Position numbers and translations under genes: made by a program. From Bdellovibrionales bacterium (lineage in GTDB: Bacteria; Bdellovibrionota; Bdellovibrionia; Bdellovibrionales; JAMPXM01), in assembly GCA_016713885.1 (NCBI GenBank), contig JADJOF010000002.1, forward strand, positions 186,001-250,000: a DNA stretch of 64,000 nt, in the 5' to 3' direction. This document shows, in pieces, positions 25,915-36,438 of this stretch (position 1 is the first letter of the stretch; the number at the start of each line of letters is the position of its first letter). Under the pieces are notes generated by a model that searched no databases, had not been told where the DNA came from, and saw nothing but the letters and a program-made list of their open reading frames with translations.

Positions 25915-26681
25915 TTCCAGCGCGGTTTGGCTCGACGCGGTTTCCGGGTAAGCCGCTCAAGATGATTGCCGGTGAGACGTTGATCGCTCGTGTGGTCAAG
26001 GGCGCCTTGGGGTCGAGTCGGCTAAAGACGATTCTTGTTGCGACGGATGATGAGCGTATTGCAGCGGAGGCCGAAAAAGCGGGAGCGCGGGCTGTGATGA
26101 CGGACTCGGATCTTCCGAGCGGTTCAGATCGAGTTTGGGCGGCGCTGAAAGTGGCTGGCCTTGAGAACGCAGACGTCGTGCTCAACATCCAGGGGGATGA
26201 GCCGCTGATTACGGGTGAGCCACTCGATCAATTGATCAGTGCGTTTGATTGCCGACCGGAGCTTGATATGGCGACTTTGGGTCGGCCGTTTGATATGGCG
26301 ACTCCGGCTGGGCGCGAGGCATTGGCGAGTGGCACCACGGCAAAAATTGTTTTGGATCAGACTGGTCGGGCACTTTATTTTAGTCGATTTCCAATTCCCT
26401 TTTCGCGGGTGCCAGCGGACGCGATGGGGCCGGAGTGGCAGGCACAGTTGTCAACTGTCGTTTTGAAGCACATCGGAATTTATGCTTACCGTCCACGGTT
26501 CTTGGAGAGGTTTTGCGCAGCGCCTCCGGCTGGGCTTGAGGTCTTTGAGGGACTTGAGCAATTGCGTGCTTTGGCGCTCGGCGCGCGAATTCAGGTCGTA
26601 CAAACGCAGCATGAAAGCTGGGGTGTTGACACCCCAGAGGACGTGGAAAAGATTGAAAGAATGCTAGCAGCGACCCGCTGA
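25896..26681 (+). CDS. kdsB: CMP-KDO synthetase
   Basis: Activates KDO as CMP-KDO for the LPS inner core. Family motifs: PARFGSTRFPGKPL, VATDDERI, SDLPSGSDRVWAA, NIQGDEPLI, HIGIYAYRPRFL and ESWGVDTPEDVEKIE. 261 residues, normal. Starts after AAAGGTGAGGG. Lies before pyrG and kdsD, an LPS-sugar cluster; CTP from PyrG is its cosubstrate. Confidence 0.95.
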   Translation: MDSVGVIPARFGSTRFPGKPLKMIAGETLIARVVKGALGSSRLKTILVATDDERIAAEAEKAGARAVMTDSDLPSGSDRVWAALKVAGLENADVVLNIQGDEPLITGEPLDQLISAFDCRPELDMATLGRPFDMATPAGREALASGTTAKIVLDQTGRALYFSRFPIPFSRVPADAMGPEWQAQLSTVVLKHIGIYAYRPRFLERFCAAPPAGLEVFEGLEQLRALALGARIQVVQTQHESWGVDTPEDVEKIERMLAATR

Positions 26682-26691
26682 GGAGGCCCCC

Positions 26692-28527
26692 ATGTCCAAG
26701 GCTAAAAAACTCCGTAAAGGATCTACGAAGGGATCGGCGAGTCGCAAGACGACAGCGGTTTCGGCAAAAACTCGAATTGATCGAACGCTGCTGAAGCGGA
26801 CGACGGCCCGCTCTGTGAAGCCTCTCCAACAGAAATTTATTTTCGTGACAGGCGGCGTGGTCTCTTCGATCGGCAAAGGTCTGACGGCGGCATCTCTTGG
26901 GACGCTTTTGGAAGCTCGCGGCCTAAAAGTGACGTTGATGAAGTTCGATCCCTATTTGAACGTCGATCCTGGCACGATGTCGCCGCTTCAGCATGGCGAA
27001 GTTTTTGTGACAGAAGATGGCGCTGAGACGGATTTGGACTTGGGTCATTATGAGCGCTTTACCTCGATCACGGTTCATCGTGCGAACTCTGTGTCGACTG
27101 GCCAGGTCTACGAGGCGGTTTTGGCAAAAGAGCGTCGGGGTGACTATTTAGGTGGAACGGTTCAGGTGATTCCGCACATCACTGATGAAATCAAATCGCG
27201 CATGTTTGAGGCGGCACAGGGCGCTGAGGTGGCGATCGTTGAGATTGGCGGAACGGTCGGCGATATCGAGAGCCTTCCGTTTCTTGAGGCGATTCGTCAG
27301 ATGCGAACGGATCTTGGGCACGAGAACTCTATTTTTATTCACGTTACCTACGTTCCCTATATCGCAGCGGCAGGGGAGCTGAAGTCGAAGCCGACTCAGC
27401 ACTCGGTGAAGGAGCTACGGGAAATTGGTATCCAGCCTGATTTTTTGATTTGTCGCAGTGAGCGCATTATTCCAGATGATGTCAAAGCGAAGATCGGTCT
27501 GTTCTGTTCGGTTCGGCCGGAGAATGTCATCGGTGCCAATGACTGTGCGACAATTTACGAAGTTCCGTTGATGCTTCACGAGCAGGGCTTTGACGCAAGT
27601 GTTGCAGAGCGCCTAGGGGTTGAGGCGGGCGAACCTGAAATTGAAAGTTGGAAGAGAATCGTTTCGACACTCAAAAATCCGGCGAAGCAAGTGAGTATCG
27701 GCATTGTCGGCAAGTATGTTGATCTCAAAGAAAGCTACAAGTCGTTGAATGAGGCGATTGTTCACGGTGGTATTGCGAATAATACCAAAGTGGATTTGGT
27801 TTGGATCGATTCTGAAACTCTGAACGATGACAACGTCGACGGAGCGCTTCGCGAGGTGGATGGAATTTTGGTTCCCGGCGGCTTTGGTGAGCGAGGCGCG
27901 GAGGGCAAAATGGTCGCAATTCGCTATGCGCGTGTGAATCGCGTTCCTTATTTTGGCATCTGTTTTGGAATGCAGCTGGCGGCGATTGAGTTTGCCCGCA
28001 ATGTTTGTGGCATTCAGGACGCAACATCGCGCGAGTTTAGCGATGGTAGCGCAAAAAAAGGTTCACGCAATTTCGTTATCGATATCATGGAAGAACAGCG
28101 CGCGGTGAAAGCCAAGGGCGGTACAATGCGCCTTGGTTCATATCCCTGCACTTTGAAAGACGAGTCGTTGGTTCGCCGTGTTTACGGCGCAAAAAATATT
28201 TTCGAACGTCATCGTCATCGTTTTGAGTTCAACAACAAGTATCGACCTCTCTTTGAGAAGAACGGCATGACGCTTTCTGGGATTTGTGAGGATCGCGATC
28301 TTGTTGAGATCATTGAGCTGGGGACACATCCCTGGTTTGTGGGCGTTCAGTTTCATCCGGAGTTTAAATCGCGTCCGACAAGTCCGCACCCCTTGTTTAG
28401 TGGCTTTGTAGAAGCGGCATTGGCTCGACATAAAGTGACCCAACAGGGCGCAAAGAAGTCGCGCCAGGCAAAGTCGCCAGATTTAAAAGCATCAGCGGCA
28501 AAGCCTGGTCGCAATCGTTGGGTTTAG
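26692..28527 (+). CDS. pyrG: CTP synthase with basic N- and C-terminal extensions
   Basis: Amidates UTP to CTP. Synthetase domain begins at residue 48 (KFIFVTGGVVSSIGKGLTAA) with HGEVFVTEDGAETDLDLGHY; the glutaminase domain has PGGFGERGAEGK, GICFGMQLA (Cys nucleophile) and the HPEF catalytic His/Glu. 611 residues against the usual 530-550. The excess is a Lys/Arg/Thr/Ser-rich N-terminal stretch of about 46 residues and a basic C-terminal tail of about 30. GAGGAGG before ATG 26692 supports the long form; GTG 26815 is a weaker option. Possible roles: filament assembly control, nucleic-acid contact, or phosphorylation. Confidence 0.95.
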   Translation: MSKAKKLRKGSTKGSASRKTTAVSAKTRIDRTLLKRTTARSVKPLQQKFIFVTGGVVSSIGKGLTAASLGTLLEARGLKVTLMKFDPYLNVDPGTMSPLQHGEVFVTEDGAETDLDLGHYERFTSITVHRANSVSTGQVYEAVLAKERRGDYLGGTVQVIPHITDEIKSRMFEAAQGAEVAIVEIGGTVGDIESLPFLEAIRQMRTDLGHENSIFIHVTYVPYIAAAGELKSKPTQHSVKELREIGIQPDFLICRSERIIPDDVKAKIGLFCSVRPENVIGANDCATIYEVPLMLHEQGFDASVAERLGVEAGEPEIESWKRIVSTLKNPAKQVSIGIVGKYVDLKESYKSLNEAIVHGGIANNTKVDLVWIDSETLNDDNVDGALREVDGILVPGGFGERGAEGKMVAIRYARVNRVPYFGICFGMQLAAIEFARNVCGIQDATSREFSDGSAKKGSRNFVIDIMEEQRAVKAKGGTMRLGSYPCTLKDESLVRRVYGAKNIFERHRHRFEFNNKYRPLFEKNGMTLSGICEDRDLVEIIELGTHPWFVGVQFHPEFKSRPTSPHPLFSGFVEAALARHKVTQQGAKKSRQAKSPDLKASAAKPGRNRWV

Positions 28528-28535
28528 AGGTTGAG

Positions 28536-29539
28536 ATGACAAAAGAAGTGAGCGATGCGAGTCGCGTTTTCGAAATTGAAGCCAATGCCTTGTTGGCTCT
28601 CCGATCGCGGCTTGAAAGCCATGCTGCAGCGGAAGCGTTGACTCGAGCAGTGGACTTGATGGCTTCGTGCCAGGGTAAGGTCGTCATTGCTGGAATGGGT
28701 AAGTCTGGTCTTGTCGGGCGCAAGATCGCGGCGACGCTCTCGTCGACCGGTACACCTTCGGTTTTTCTTCATCCTGCCGAGGGGTCGCACGGTGACCTCG
28801 GCGTGATTGGCTCACAAGATGTTGTGGTTGGAATCAGTTATGGGGGGGAGACGCCTGAGCTGGAATCACTTCTTCGTTACGTCGCTCGAAAAAATCTATC
28901 ACTGATTGCGATTACCGGTAACCCATTGAGTACACTTGGGAAAGCAGGAACGATTTGCCTCGACGTCAGTGTGGCGGAGGAGGCCTGTCCAATGGGTCTT
29001 GCTCCGACTGCTTCGACGACGGCGACTCTTGCGATGGGTGATGCGCTCGCGGTTGCCACTTTGAATCGCCGAGGTTTTCGCGCCGAAGATTTTGCGGAAC
29101 TTCATCCGGGCGGAAAGCTTGGGCGCAGGCTTCTGACTCGCGTGGCTGATGTCATGCACACCGGTGATGCGTTACCGTTGGTGGGCCTCGATACACCGAT
29201 GCGTGAGGTTTTATCGGCGATGACACAGAAAGAAGTTCGCGGGGTGGCTGGTGTTCTTGATGACCAGGACAACTCGTTGGTATCGTGACTGATGGTGATT
29301 TACGTCGGCGGCTTGAGAAGAGTTTGAATCCTCTTGAGGAGAAGGCGCGGGATCTGATGTCGCGCGCTCCGAAGACGGTTGATGCGTCGGAGTTGGCTGA
29401 ACGGGCGCTGTTCATGATGGAGCAGTTTCGTATTCAAACTTTGTTTGTGATGAATCGCGACCTTGGAGCTTCGGGGCGCTCTGGCCGACCGGTGGGGCTG
29501 CTGCATCTTCAGGATCTTCTTCAGGCGAAGCTTCGATAG
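28536..29539 (+). CDS. kdsD: Arabinose-5-phosphate isomerase (KpsF/KdsD), frameshifted near 29268
   Basis: Makes arabinose-5-phosphate for KDO. SIS domain (VIAGMGKSGLVGRKIAATL, GEGSHGDLG-type site as AEGSHGDLGVI, GISYGGETPELE) then two CBS repeats (VADVMHTGD..., GVAGVLDDQDN | LVGIVTDGDLRRRL, RDLMSRAPKTV). The break at 29266-29272 loses one base (probably a C) and creates the early stop at 29286; joining restores the second half of the first CBS. About 334 residues, normal. Start ATG 28536 follows AGAGG. kdsC is not present nearby. Confidence 0.92.
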
Positions 29540-29617
29540 AGTTGAGTGCAGGACGTAGGGATAGGTCTAGGTTCGTCGTCCTTTCCATGTGATTGCTGAG
29601 AGTGACAAACTGTTGGC

Positions 29618-30430
29618 ATGTCAGCACTCAAGGCACCAGAAGCTCGACCTCGATTTCTCCATTTTTTTAAATATCGATCACTGACTGTGCTCGTAAGTTC
29701 AGTGATTGTCGTCGCCAGCTTGTTGTTGTTAAGCGCCACGGCGTCGGCGGCAACAGAGGTTATTCAATTTCCAGACGAAGAGTTGGCGACCGAGTCGGTT
29801 CTTCCGGTTTTTGACCAACCTGTCAGCACGAAGAATCGCGTCGTGGCGCTCGAGAAGCGACTCGAATTTGGCGCAGCACTGGGCTATGCGCTCACCGAGC
29901 CTTTTTACAATCCGATTAGTCTTGCCGGGCAGCTGACCTATCACATCAACGAAGAGCACGGCATCAATCTGTTCGGTGCAACTTTCTTGCAGGGGCTTTC
30001 AAACGAGGCCAATCAGCTCAATCCGATTCCCAATTCATCGCCACCCATCAATGCGAACCTGCAATATGGCGCAGCTCCAAAGTATCTCGGCATCGCCAGT
30101 TGGCAATACTCGGCCTACTACGGAAAGCTTTCGTTCACAAAAGACTACGTCATGAATCTCCATCTCTACGGGCTACTAGGGGTTGGAATGTATGGAATTG
30201 GTGATTCCTCAAATCCACTGGTTTCAGTTGGCTTAGGGCAGAAGTTCTACTTTACGCCCGCTTGGGCCTTCCGCTTTGATTTGCGGGCCTTGGTTTATCA
30301 GGGACCTGACGTCACGTCGATTCGTCTCGACAACAAAACCAGTGTTCAGGCGGCCAGCAGCTTTGATCAAAAACTCTTCATCGAAGGTCTTCTCAATGTT
30401 GGCGTCAGCTATATGCTGCCGTCGTTTTGA
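29618..30430 (+). CDS. Outer-membrane beta-barrel protein of the gliding-cluster (myxo-plus) family, first copy
   Basis: 270 residues with an N-terminal hydrophobic signal (LVSSVIVVASLLLLSATASAA). After a short linker it reads VVALEKRLEFGAALGYALTEPFYN, a segment shared with the next gene (VAILEKRFLPKTKRFELFGGLG), then alternating barrel strands ending YMLPSF with C-terminal Phe. This is the outer-membrane barrel family found next to TPR and Glt genes in myxobacteria and relatives (GltA/GltB-like). Begins the putative gliding cluster. Expected to sit in the outer membrane and link to the periplasmic TPR proteins. Confidence 0.75.
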   Translation: MSALKAPEARPRFLHFFKYRSLTVLVSSVIVVASLLLLSATASAATEVIQFPDEELATESVLPVFDQPVSTKNRVVALEKRLEFGAALGYALTEPFYNPISLAGQLTYHINEEHGINLFGATFLQGLSNEANQLNPIPNSSPPINANLQYGAAPKYLGIASWQYSAYYGKLSFTKDYVMNLHLYGLLGVGMYGIGDSSNPLVSVGLGQKFYFTPAWAFRFDLRALVYQGPDVTSIRLDNKTSVQAASSFDQKLFIEGLLNVGVSYMLPSF

Positions 30431-30454
30431 TGAATTCTTGAAAAGGTAAACAGC

Positions 30455-31336
30455 ATGTTGAAACAGCCTTGTAGAGAAAACAGACTCCTTTTGGTGGCGC
30501 TGCTCCTCGTTGCGATGAGTGGCTCACAGGCCTTTGCTCAGGCCACTGCTGAGGGCGGCGAAGCTTCGGGATTGTCGAAGGTGCCGGGCGAAATGGATGG
30601 AATCGAAGAGATCTTTGCTGTCGACGGCAAGGGTGATCCGGCGCCTGAGAAGGGACCGGTGATTGATGACGGCGAATCGCGCAAAGCCGAGGCTGATAAA
30701 GCGAAGTCACTTGAAGGTGAGTTCAAGGGCGTGTCGGATCTTGCGAATCTCGCGCCATTTAAAGATGTGGCTATTCTCGAGAAACGATTCTTGCCGAAGA
30801 CAAAACGGTTTGAACTTTTTGGTGGCTTGGGCGGCATTCTGAATGACAAGTTTTTTGTTGGGTTGGGTGCGACGGGGCGCCTGAACTATTCATTCAACGA
30901 GCGCTATGCGATCGAGTTGATCGGAATGGTGATTGCGACCGGCGAAAAGTCGGTGACGCGCGATCTTCGAGAGAAGCGCGGGGTTTTGACGACGAATTTT
31001 GTATCGCCGCAAAGCTACTATGGCGCTGACTTTAAGTGGACGCCGCTCTACGGAAAAATGACGTTCCTCAATCGGAAGATCACTCCATTTGACCTTTACT
31101 TCTCCGGAGGTGGAGGCATTACAAACACGAACCAAGGCGGTTCGGAGCCGACCATCCATTTTGGAACGGGACAGCTGTTTGCTCTTTCCAAGTCCGCCGC
31201 AGTTCGCTGGGATTTTTCTTGGAATTTCTATAACGCAAAATCAGGAGTGGCGGGGGCGCAGCAGAATGCGACCTATAACAATCTGTTTTTGACTGTGGGC
31301 GCGAGCTTCTTCTTTCCGGAGGCAACTTACCGATGA
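30455..31336 (+). CDS. Outer-membrane beta-barrel protein of the same family, second copy
   Basis: 293 residues. Signal peptide (LLLVALLLVAMSGSQAFAQ), then an acidic Gly/Glu/Lys-rich linker of about 75 residues, then the barrel beginning VAILEKRFLPKTKRFELFG. It shares the EKR and YGADFKWTPLYGKMTF region with copy one (WQYSAYYGKLSF) and a FGTGQLFALSKSAAVRWDFSW girdle. Ends ASFFFPEATYR. A paralogue pair side by side resembles GltA/GltB of Myxococcus. Its stop overlaps the following TPR gene (ATGA). Confidence 0.75.
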   Translation: MLKQPCRENRLLLVALLLVAMSGSQAFAQATAEGGEASGLSKVPGEMDGIEEIFAVDGKGDPAPEKGPVIDDGESRKAEADKAKSLEGEFKGVSDLANLAPFKDVAILEKRFLPKTKRFELFGGLGGILNDKFFVGLGATGRLNYSFNERYAIELIGMVIATGEKSVTRDLREKRGVLTTNFVSPQSYYGADFKWTPLYGKMTFLNRKITPFDLYFSGGGGITNTNQGGSEPTIHFGTGQLFALSKSAAVRWDFSWNFYNAKSGVAGAQQNATYNNLFLTVGASFFFPEATYR

Positions 31337-33177
31337 ACTCCAAAAAAACAGCCACGTGTGCAGTTTTACTCTTGATGGGGACGATGGCTCAATCGGCGGT
31401 GTCTCCTGTTCTTCCGGTCGGTGTTGATGCTGTTCAGGTTGGCACCGTCCAGGACATTGGCGAACGACAGTCGCTGTTGATTGAGATGGATCGACTGGCC
31501 GAGCTTGCACCAGCGCCGGCGGATGGCGCGACGGTCGCCGAGAGCGGTCAATTGAGCGAAGAGTTTGATGGGCTTGTTGCGGAGAACGCGCCGACAAAGC
31601 GTCGACGAGTGGTGAAGAAGACGTCGGCTCAGTCGAGCGCTTCGGGTGCTTCATCGCCGAGTGCAGCGACGAAAGCGGCGAGAACCGGGGATCCTCGAGT
31701 ATCGGCGATTAAACGTGAAGAGGATCGCGCTCGCCAAGCTGTGCGTCGCGGCGACTATCCTGAAGCAACGAAGCTCTTTTTTAATCTTCTCGATAAAGAA
31801 ACCAATCCGGCACGCGTTCTTCAGATTCGATTTATTCTTGGTCGAACCCTTCAAGAGATGGGACTGCACCAGGTTTCGGCGTTTCCTTACTATGAAATCG
31901 TTCGTACGGAAGTGAAGAAGAACCCAAAGAATAAGTATGTTCGTCAGTCGCTTGAGCGTTTGACGGTGGCGGCCGATGCTTTGGATAGCGATATCCTTTT
32001 GAACTACGCTGTTCGACTGATTGATGAAGAGGAGTTTCCGGCGGGCAATCGCGATATGTTGTTCTACCGCCGAGGCGAAGTCCGCCTCCGCGAAGGGAAC
32101 TACATTGAAGCTGCGAAAGAGTTCAATCGAGTGCGTGGCAATTCTGTCTTTCACGATCGGGCGCGCTATCGCCTTGGGCTTTCATTGGTTGAGGCTGGAC
32201 AGCTTGAAAAGGCGGAACAGGTTTTTGTCGCGACGGCTGAGGCCAAGTCGTCGACGGATGTGACGAAGCGGGCGCGGGTCAATGCAATGCTCGGTCGGGC
32301 CCGTACACTTTACCAGCGCAAGCTCTTTGCTGAGGCGATTGATGCGTATCGCGAGATTCCTCGCGATACTGAACAGTGGCATGATGCGCTGTTTGAGGTG
32401 AGCTGGGCCTATTTGCAAGACGGTCGTTTCCGCTCGGCGCTTTCCAATTTTCATTCACTTCATTCTCCTTTCTACGAGGAGTTTTATCAGCCGGAGTCGC
32501 TGCTTTTGCGAGCAATCGTCTATCACTACATTTGCCGTTATGACGAGATGGAGAAGACTCTCGGCATTTTTGAACGCATCTATGGTCCGGTGCAAAAAGA
32601 GCTGCGCAATGTCTTGGGCGGAAACATGAGCCCCATCGCTCTCTACCGCGAGATTCGAAAGGTTGACGAGAACTTCGATGTGCTCAAGAAGACCGGGAAG
32701 CGTCAATTGGCGATACCGTTCTTAGTTGCTCGTCAGGTTTTGCGAGAGGGCGATGTGCGTCGGTCGCTTTCTTATATTCGCGCGCTTGAGCGCGAGAAAA
32801 AGAAGATTGAGCAGGCTCCTGCGACTTGGCGGGATGCACGAGTTGGTCGCTATGCGAAGCGTGTGGTGGAGAGACGGATGGAGGCCACTCAGCTTGCGGT
32901 TGGTCGACTGATTCTTCGTCATTTGACAAGGCTTCAGGATGAACTCGCCGGGCATATGGAGCAGGCAGGCCTGGTTCGCATCGATATGATTTCTGGGAAG
33001 AAGGAAGCGGGCAAAAAAGAGATCGCCGGCAAGGGCACTGTTCGTGAGAGCGTCGATCAGGAACAGGATCGTAGCTACTACGTGCAAAATGGCTACGACT
33101 ACTGGCCATTTACGGGCGAGTACTGGCTCGATGAAATCGGAAACTATCACTATGTCGGTGTAAAGGCGTGTGAGTGA
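31333..33177 (+). CDS. Periplasmic TPR protein of the gliding cluster
   Basis: 614 residues with a signal peptide (CAVLLLMGTMAQSA). A Ser/Ala/Lys linker precedes about a dozen helix-turn-helix TPR-like units (AVRRGDYPEATKLFFNLLDK, LREGNYIEAAKEFNRVRG, GLSLVEAGQLEKAEQVF, KLFAEAIDAYREIPRDTE, SWAYLQDGRFRSALSNF). The end is compact and aromatic (GYDYWPFTGEYWLDEIGNYHYVG), perhaps a partner-binding site. In the myxobacterial gliding machine such TPR proteins connect inner-membrane motor and outer-membrane barrels. Overlaps both neighbours. Exact Glt counterpart not assigned. Confidence 0.7.
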   Translation: MNSKKTATCAVLLLMGTMAQSAVSPVLPVGVDAVQVGTVQDIGERQSLLIEMDRLAELAPAPADGATVAESGQLSEEFDGLVAENAPTKRRRVVKKTSAQSSASGASSPSAATKAARTGDPRVSAIKREEDRARQAVRRGDYPEATKLFFNLLDKETNPARVLQIRFILGRTLQEMGLHQVSAFPYYEIVRTEVKKNPKNKYVRQSLERLTVAADALDSDILLNYAVRLIDEEEFPAGNRDMLFYRRGEVRLREGNYIEAAKEFNRVRGNSVFHDRARYRLGLSLVEAGQLEKAEQVFVATAEAKSSTDVTKRARVNAMLGRARTLYQRKLFAEAIDAYREIPRDTEQWHDALFEVSWAYLQDGRFRSALSNFHSLHSPFYEEFYQPESLLLRAIVYHYICRYDEMEKTLGIFERIYGPVQKELRNVLGGNMSPIALYREIRKVDENFDVLKKTGKRQLAIPFLVARQVLREGDVRRSLSYIRALEREKKKIEQAPATWRDARVGRYAKRVVERRMEATQLAVGRLILRHLTRLQDELAGHMEQAGLVRIDMISGKKEAGKKEIAGKGTVRESVDQEQDRSYYVQNGYDYWPFTGEYWLDEIGNYHYVGVKACE

Positions 33178-36100
33178 TGAAACAGACGCGATTATTGATG
33201 ATGTTTATTCTGGCCGGAACGGTCGCGGTAGAGGCGGCGGAGCCTTTGGCGGCGGATTTTGCGGCATCGCCCTTTGAGAATCGAGAGAATGCAGCGACGA
33301 AAAAAAAGGCGAAAGCGAAGAGTGCTCCAAAGGCAAAGGTGAAGGTTGCGGCGCCAACCCAAGAAGCGACGAGTGGGATACCGAAGCAGAAAAGTGGTTC
33401 CATCGGGGCTCTGTCTTAAGCGCTCAGCACTTCCTCAGTCGAGAGCGTTACAGACGCCGACGGCACAGCCTAGGAGCCTTGGCGCTGTGAAGCCGCCGCG
33501 GTCGAATGACTTTTATGACTCCGGAGCTAAAGAAGCGGAGTATGAGAAGCTTCTCGATCGTGAAATTCGAGCGCTCTACAAGCTATCGCAGCAGACAAAA
33601 AAAAGTCCGAATCGCGGCGAGATTTGGCTGCGTTTGGCCGAGCGCTATGTTGAAAAGGCACGCCTTGTCGAGTTTCGGGCTCAAGCGAATTACGATAAGA
33701 GCATCAAGGACTTTCTCGATAAGAAATCTCGAGTTAAGCCAAAGCTCGACGTCTCCATCACTCGCGAATACCATCGCAAGGCCATTCAGCTTTACGAGTG
33801 GTTTACGAAGGACTTTCCAAACGACAGTAAAATCGATCAGGCGTTGTTCTTTCTTGGCTACAATCACTTTGAGCTCGGCAATACAAAGCAGGGCGAGGAC
33901 TTCTACAACCAGCTTGTGAATCGATATCCGGATTCGGTCTATGTCACCGAGTCACACTTTGCTCTGGGCGAATTCTATTTTGAAAATGAAGTTTGGAAGC
34001 AGGCGCTGACAAACTACGCTCGGGTGATTCAGGCTAAGCGTGCCCGCTTGGCCGCTTTTGCTTACTATAAAGCAGCGTGGTGCCTGTTTCGTTTGAATCG
34101 AACTCAGGATTCGCTGAAGTACTTGGAGCGAGTTGTCCGAATGAGCCGCGCCTCTGAGAAGGGCTCGGAAGTCGCTGGCCGTCGCGCAATCAATAAAATC
34201 CGCCTCGCGGTTGAAGCGCTGAAAGACTACGTGCCGTTCTATGCTGAAGTTGGCGACCTGTCGCATGCGTATCAGGACTTTTTGCGGGTATCTGGGGATG
34301 AGCGAGCGGCTTTGCAGATGCTTGAACGACTTGCCTACATCACAGCCGATCAGGGCAATCGTGTTGTTGCCAGTGGCCTGTTTCGTGAGTTGATCAATAT
34401 GAATCCGACAGGTGAGAGAGCTGCGGAGTATCAGTATCAAGTCGTGCTGGCGTATGCGACCTCGGATCAGAAGGAGTTTAGAAAGCAGCTCGAGCTCTGG
34501 CTTGAAAATTTTGGCCCGCAATCGCTGTGGTCACAGGAGAACGGCAAGAATCGGAAGCTTGTTGATGACGTTGCTCGACTTCAGGAGTCGACACTTCGGA
34601 ACCATGTTCTGCAATTGCACCAAACAGCGCAAAACTCGCGCGCGCGTTACTCTCAAGACATTGCCCACGCGGCCTATCAGCTTTACGTGAAACATTTCCC
34701 AGAGTCTGAGCAAGTGGCGGAGATGCAGTTCTTCCACGCCGAACTTCTATTTGATATGGCGCAGTACGAAGAAGCGGCAAGGCTATACCTCTTCTCGGCT
34801 GATCGTGATCCTAAAGGAACCTATCGCGAAAAGGCACTGCTCAATGCCGTATTGGCTTTAGAGAAGGAGCTTCCCTCGGCACAGATTATTGAAGATCGTC
34901 GCGGTAAGAGCATGGACCCAATTCCGTTTGATCCGCCCGTCGAGCGTTTTGAACGAGCGGCGACGAAGTACATTTCGGGTTTTCCAAAAGGTGAAAAAGT
35001 TGAGGATATCGAACGTCGGTTGGGTGTGATCTACTACTCATACAATCACTTTGATAAAGCGATTCCCGTTTTTGAAAAGACACTTCTTGCAAACCCGAAG
35101 TCTGAGAATGGCGAAATCGCCGGTAATCTCATCTTGGACATCTATAAGCTGAAGAACGACATGATCGGACTGTCCGATAAGGGCCAGCAGTTTCTTGCAA
35201 ATCCAGCCATCGCAAGTTCAAAGTTTGGTTCTCAGATTCGCGGGCTCATGGAGAAGGCGAACTATGCCAAAGCGGAGAAGCTGGCTGAGACGGGTGATCA
35301 TACTCCTGCCGCAAAGGAATTCGAGACCTTTAGTGGCGTAACGAAGAGCGCGGATCTGCAGTTGGCTGCGCGCTACAAGGCGGCACAGAGCTACGAGAAA
35401 GCGGGCGAGATGTCGTCGGCTGCTCGTAACTATCAATTCGTTCTGGCGGTCAACGCGAAAGATGCTAGAACGCAAACCCTGCAGAATGATGCTCGCAATG
35501 CGCTTGCAAAGATCTATCAGCAAAGCGGCCAGCTGGATCTTGCAGCGAAGCAATATGCGGCCTACGCGACGTTGAACTCAAAAGACCAGAAGGCAGTGAA
35601 TGGTTTCTTCAACGCAGCGGTGATCTGGGATGGTCTTGGTGTGACCGACGAGGCCAGCCAGAACTACGAGAAGTATCGTAAGTTTTCAAAGAAGGCCGAT
35701 CGCAATGACACGTTCTTTGCCGAAGCCCAGATGTGGCGTCGTCGCAAGAACGAAAAGCGGGCGATACAGTTCTATCAAGCCTATCTCGACAATGGTGGTA
35801 CGGATGAAGCGCGGCGAATCGAGTCGGTCTTTCGAATCGCTGAGTACAATAAAGTGAGTGGGCAGCCGACGAAGGCTGCTAAGGGATACACGCAAGTGCT
35901 GGCGATGCACAAAGTGGCGCAACCTCTGGCGCGCGAAGCGTCGGTGCGCTTTCTTGCGGAGTCCCGCTTTAATATGGCGCAGCCAATTCGTAGCGACATG
36001 GCGATGATCAAGTTCGGAACAACGGACAAGTCGCAGGGAGCGGCGGCACAGAATATTCAGACCCTTCTTAAAAAATATCTTGAGGCTATGAAAGACGTTA

Positions 36101-36438
36101 TTCGGCTCGACTATGGCCCAATGATTGTGGCCTCTTTGGCCTCAACCGGACAACTGTACGATCAGATAGCGGGAAAGTTTGAAAAGGTCCCAATCCCTGC
36201 CGGCCTTTCGGGCGAGGATGCCAAGAGATACAAAGAATTGATCCAAGTCGAAGTCAGTAAATTCAAAAATGAAGCCAAGACTTCGTACGCAGCGGCGGTT
36301 GAGCGCTCGCTCGAATTTGAAACGTACGGCGAATGGACCAAGGCTGCGCGAGCTGGACTCGCACAGTACGATCCAACAAAGGCAGACTCGGGTGACATTG
36401 CCGCAGAGACGACGGCGGGCGATTGGATGGGCTTATGA
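33177..36438 (+). CDS. Large periplasmic TPR protein (AglT/GltD-like), frameshifted near 33360-33419
   Basis: ATG 33177 overlaps the previous stop. The first frame gives a signal peptide (LLMMFILAGTVAVEA) and a Lys/Ala-rich linker, then stops at 33417; the main frame, open from 33346, continues to 36438. Joined it is about 1,086 residues. It contains many TPR units (FLGYNHFELGNTKQGEDFY, YYKAAWCLFRLNRTQDSLKYL, GVIYYSYNHFDKAIPVFEK, YKAAQSYEKAGEMSSAARNY, AEYNKVSGQPTKAAKGY). Size and position match the large TPR protein AglT/GltD of the Myxococcus gliding locus. Ends in an ATGA overlap with the next TPR lipoprotein. Confidence 0.72.

Noticed and set aside
26618..26637. Perfect palindrome CTGGGGTG-TTGA-CACCCCAG inside kdsB
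   Set aside because: It encodes the conserved KdsB segment WGVDTPED, so the symmetry is most likely a chance effect of coding.
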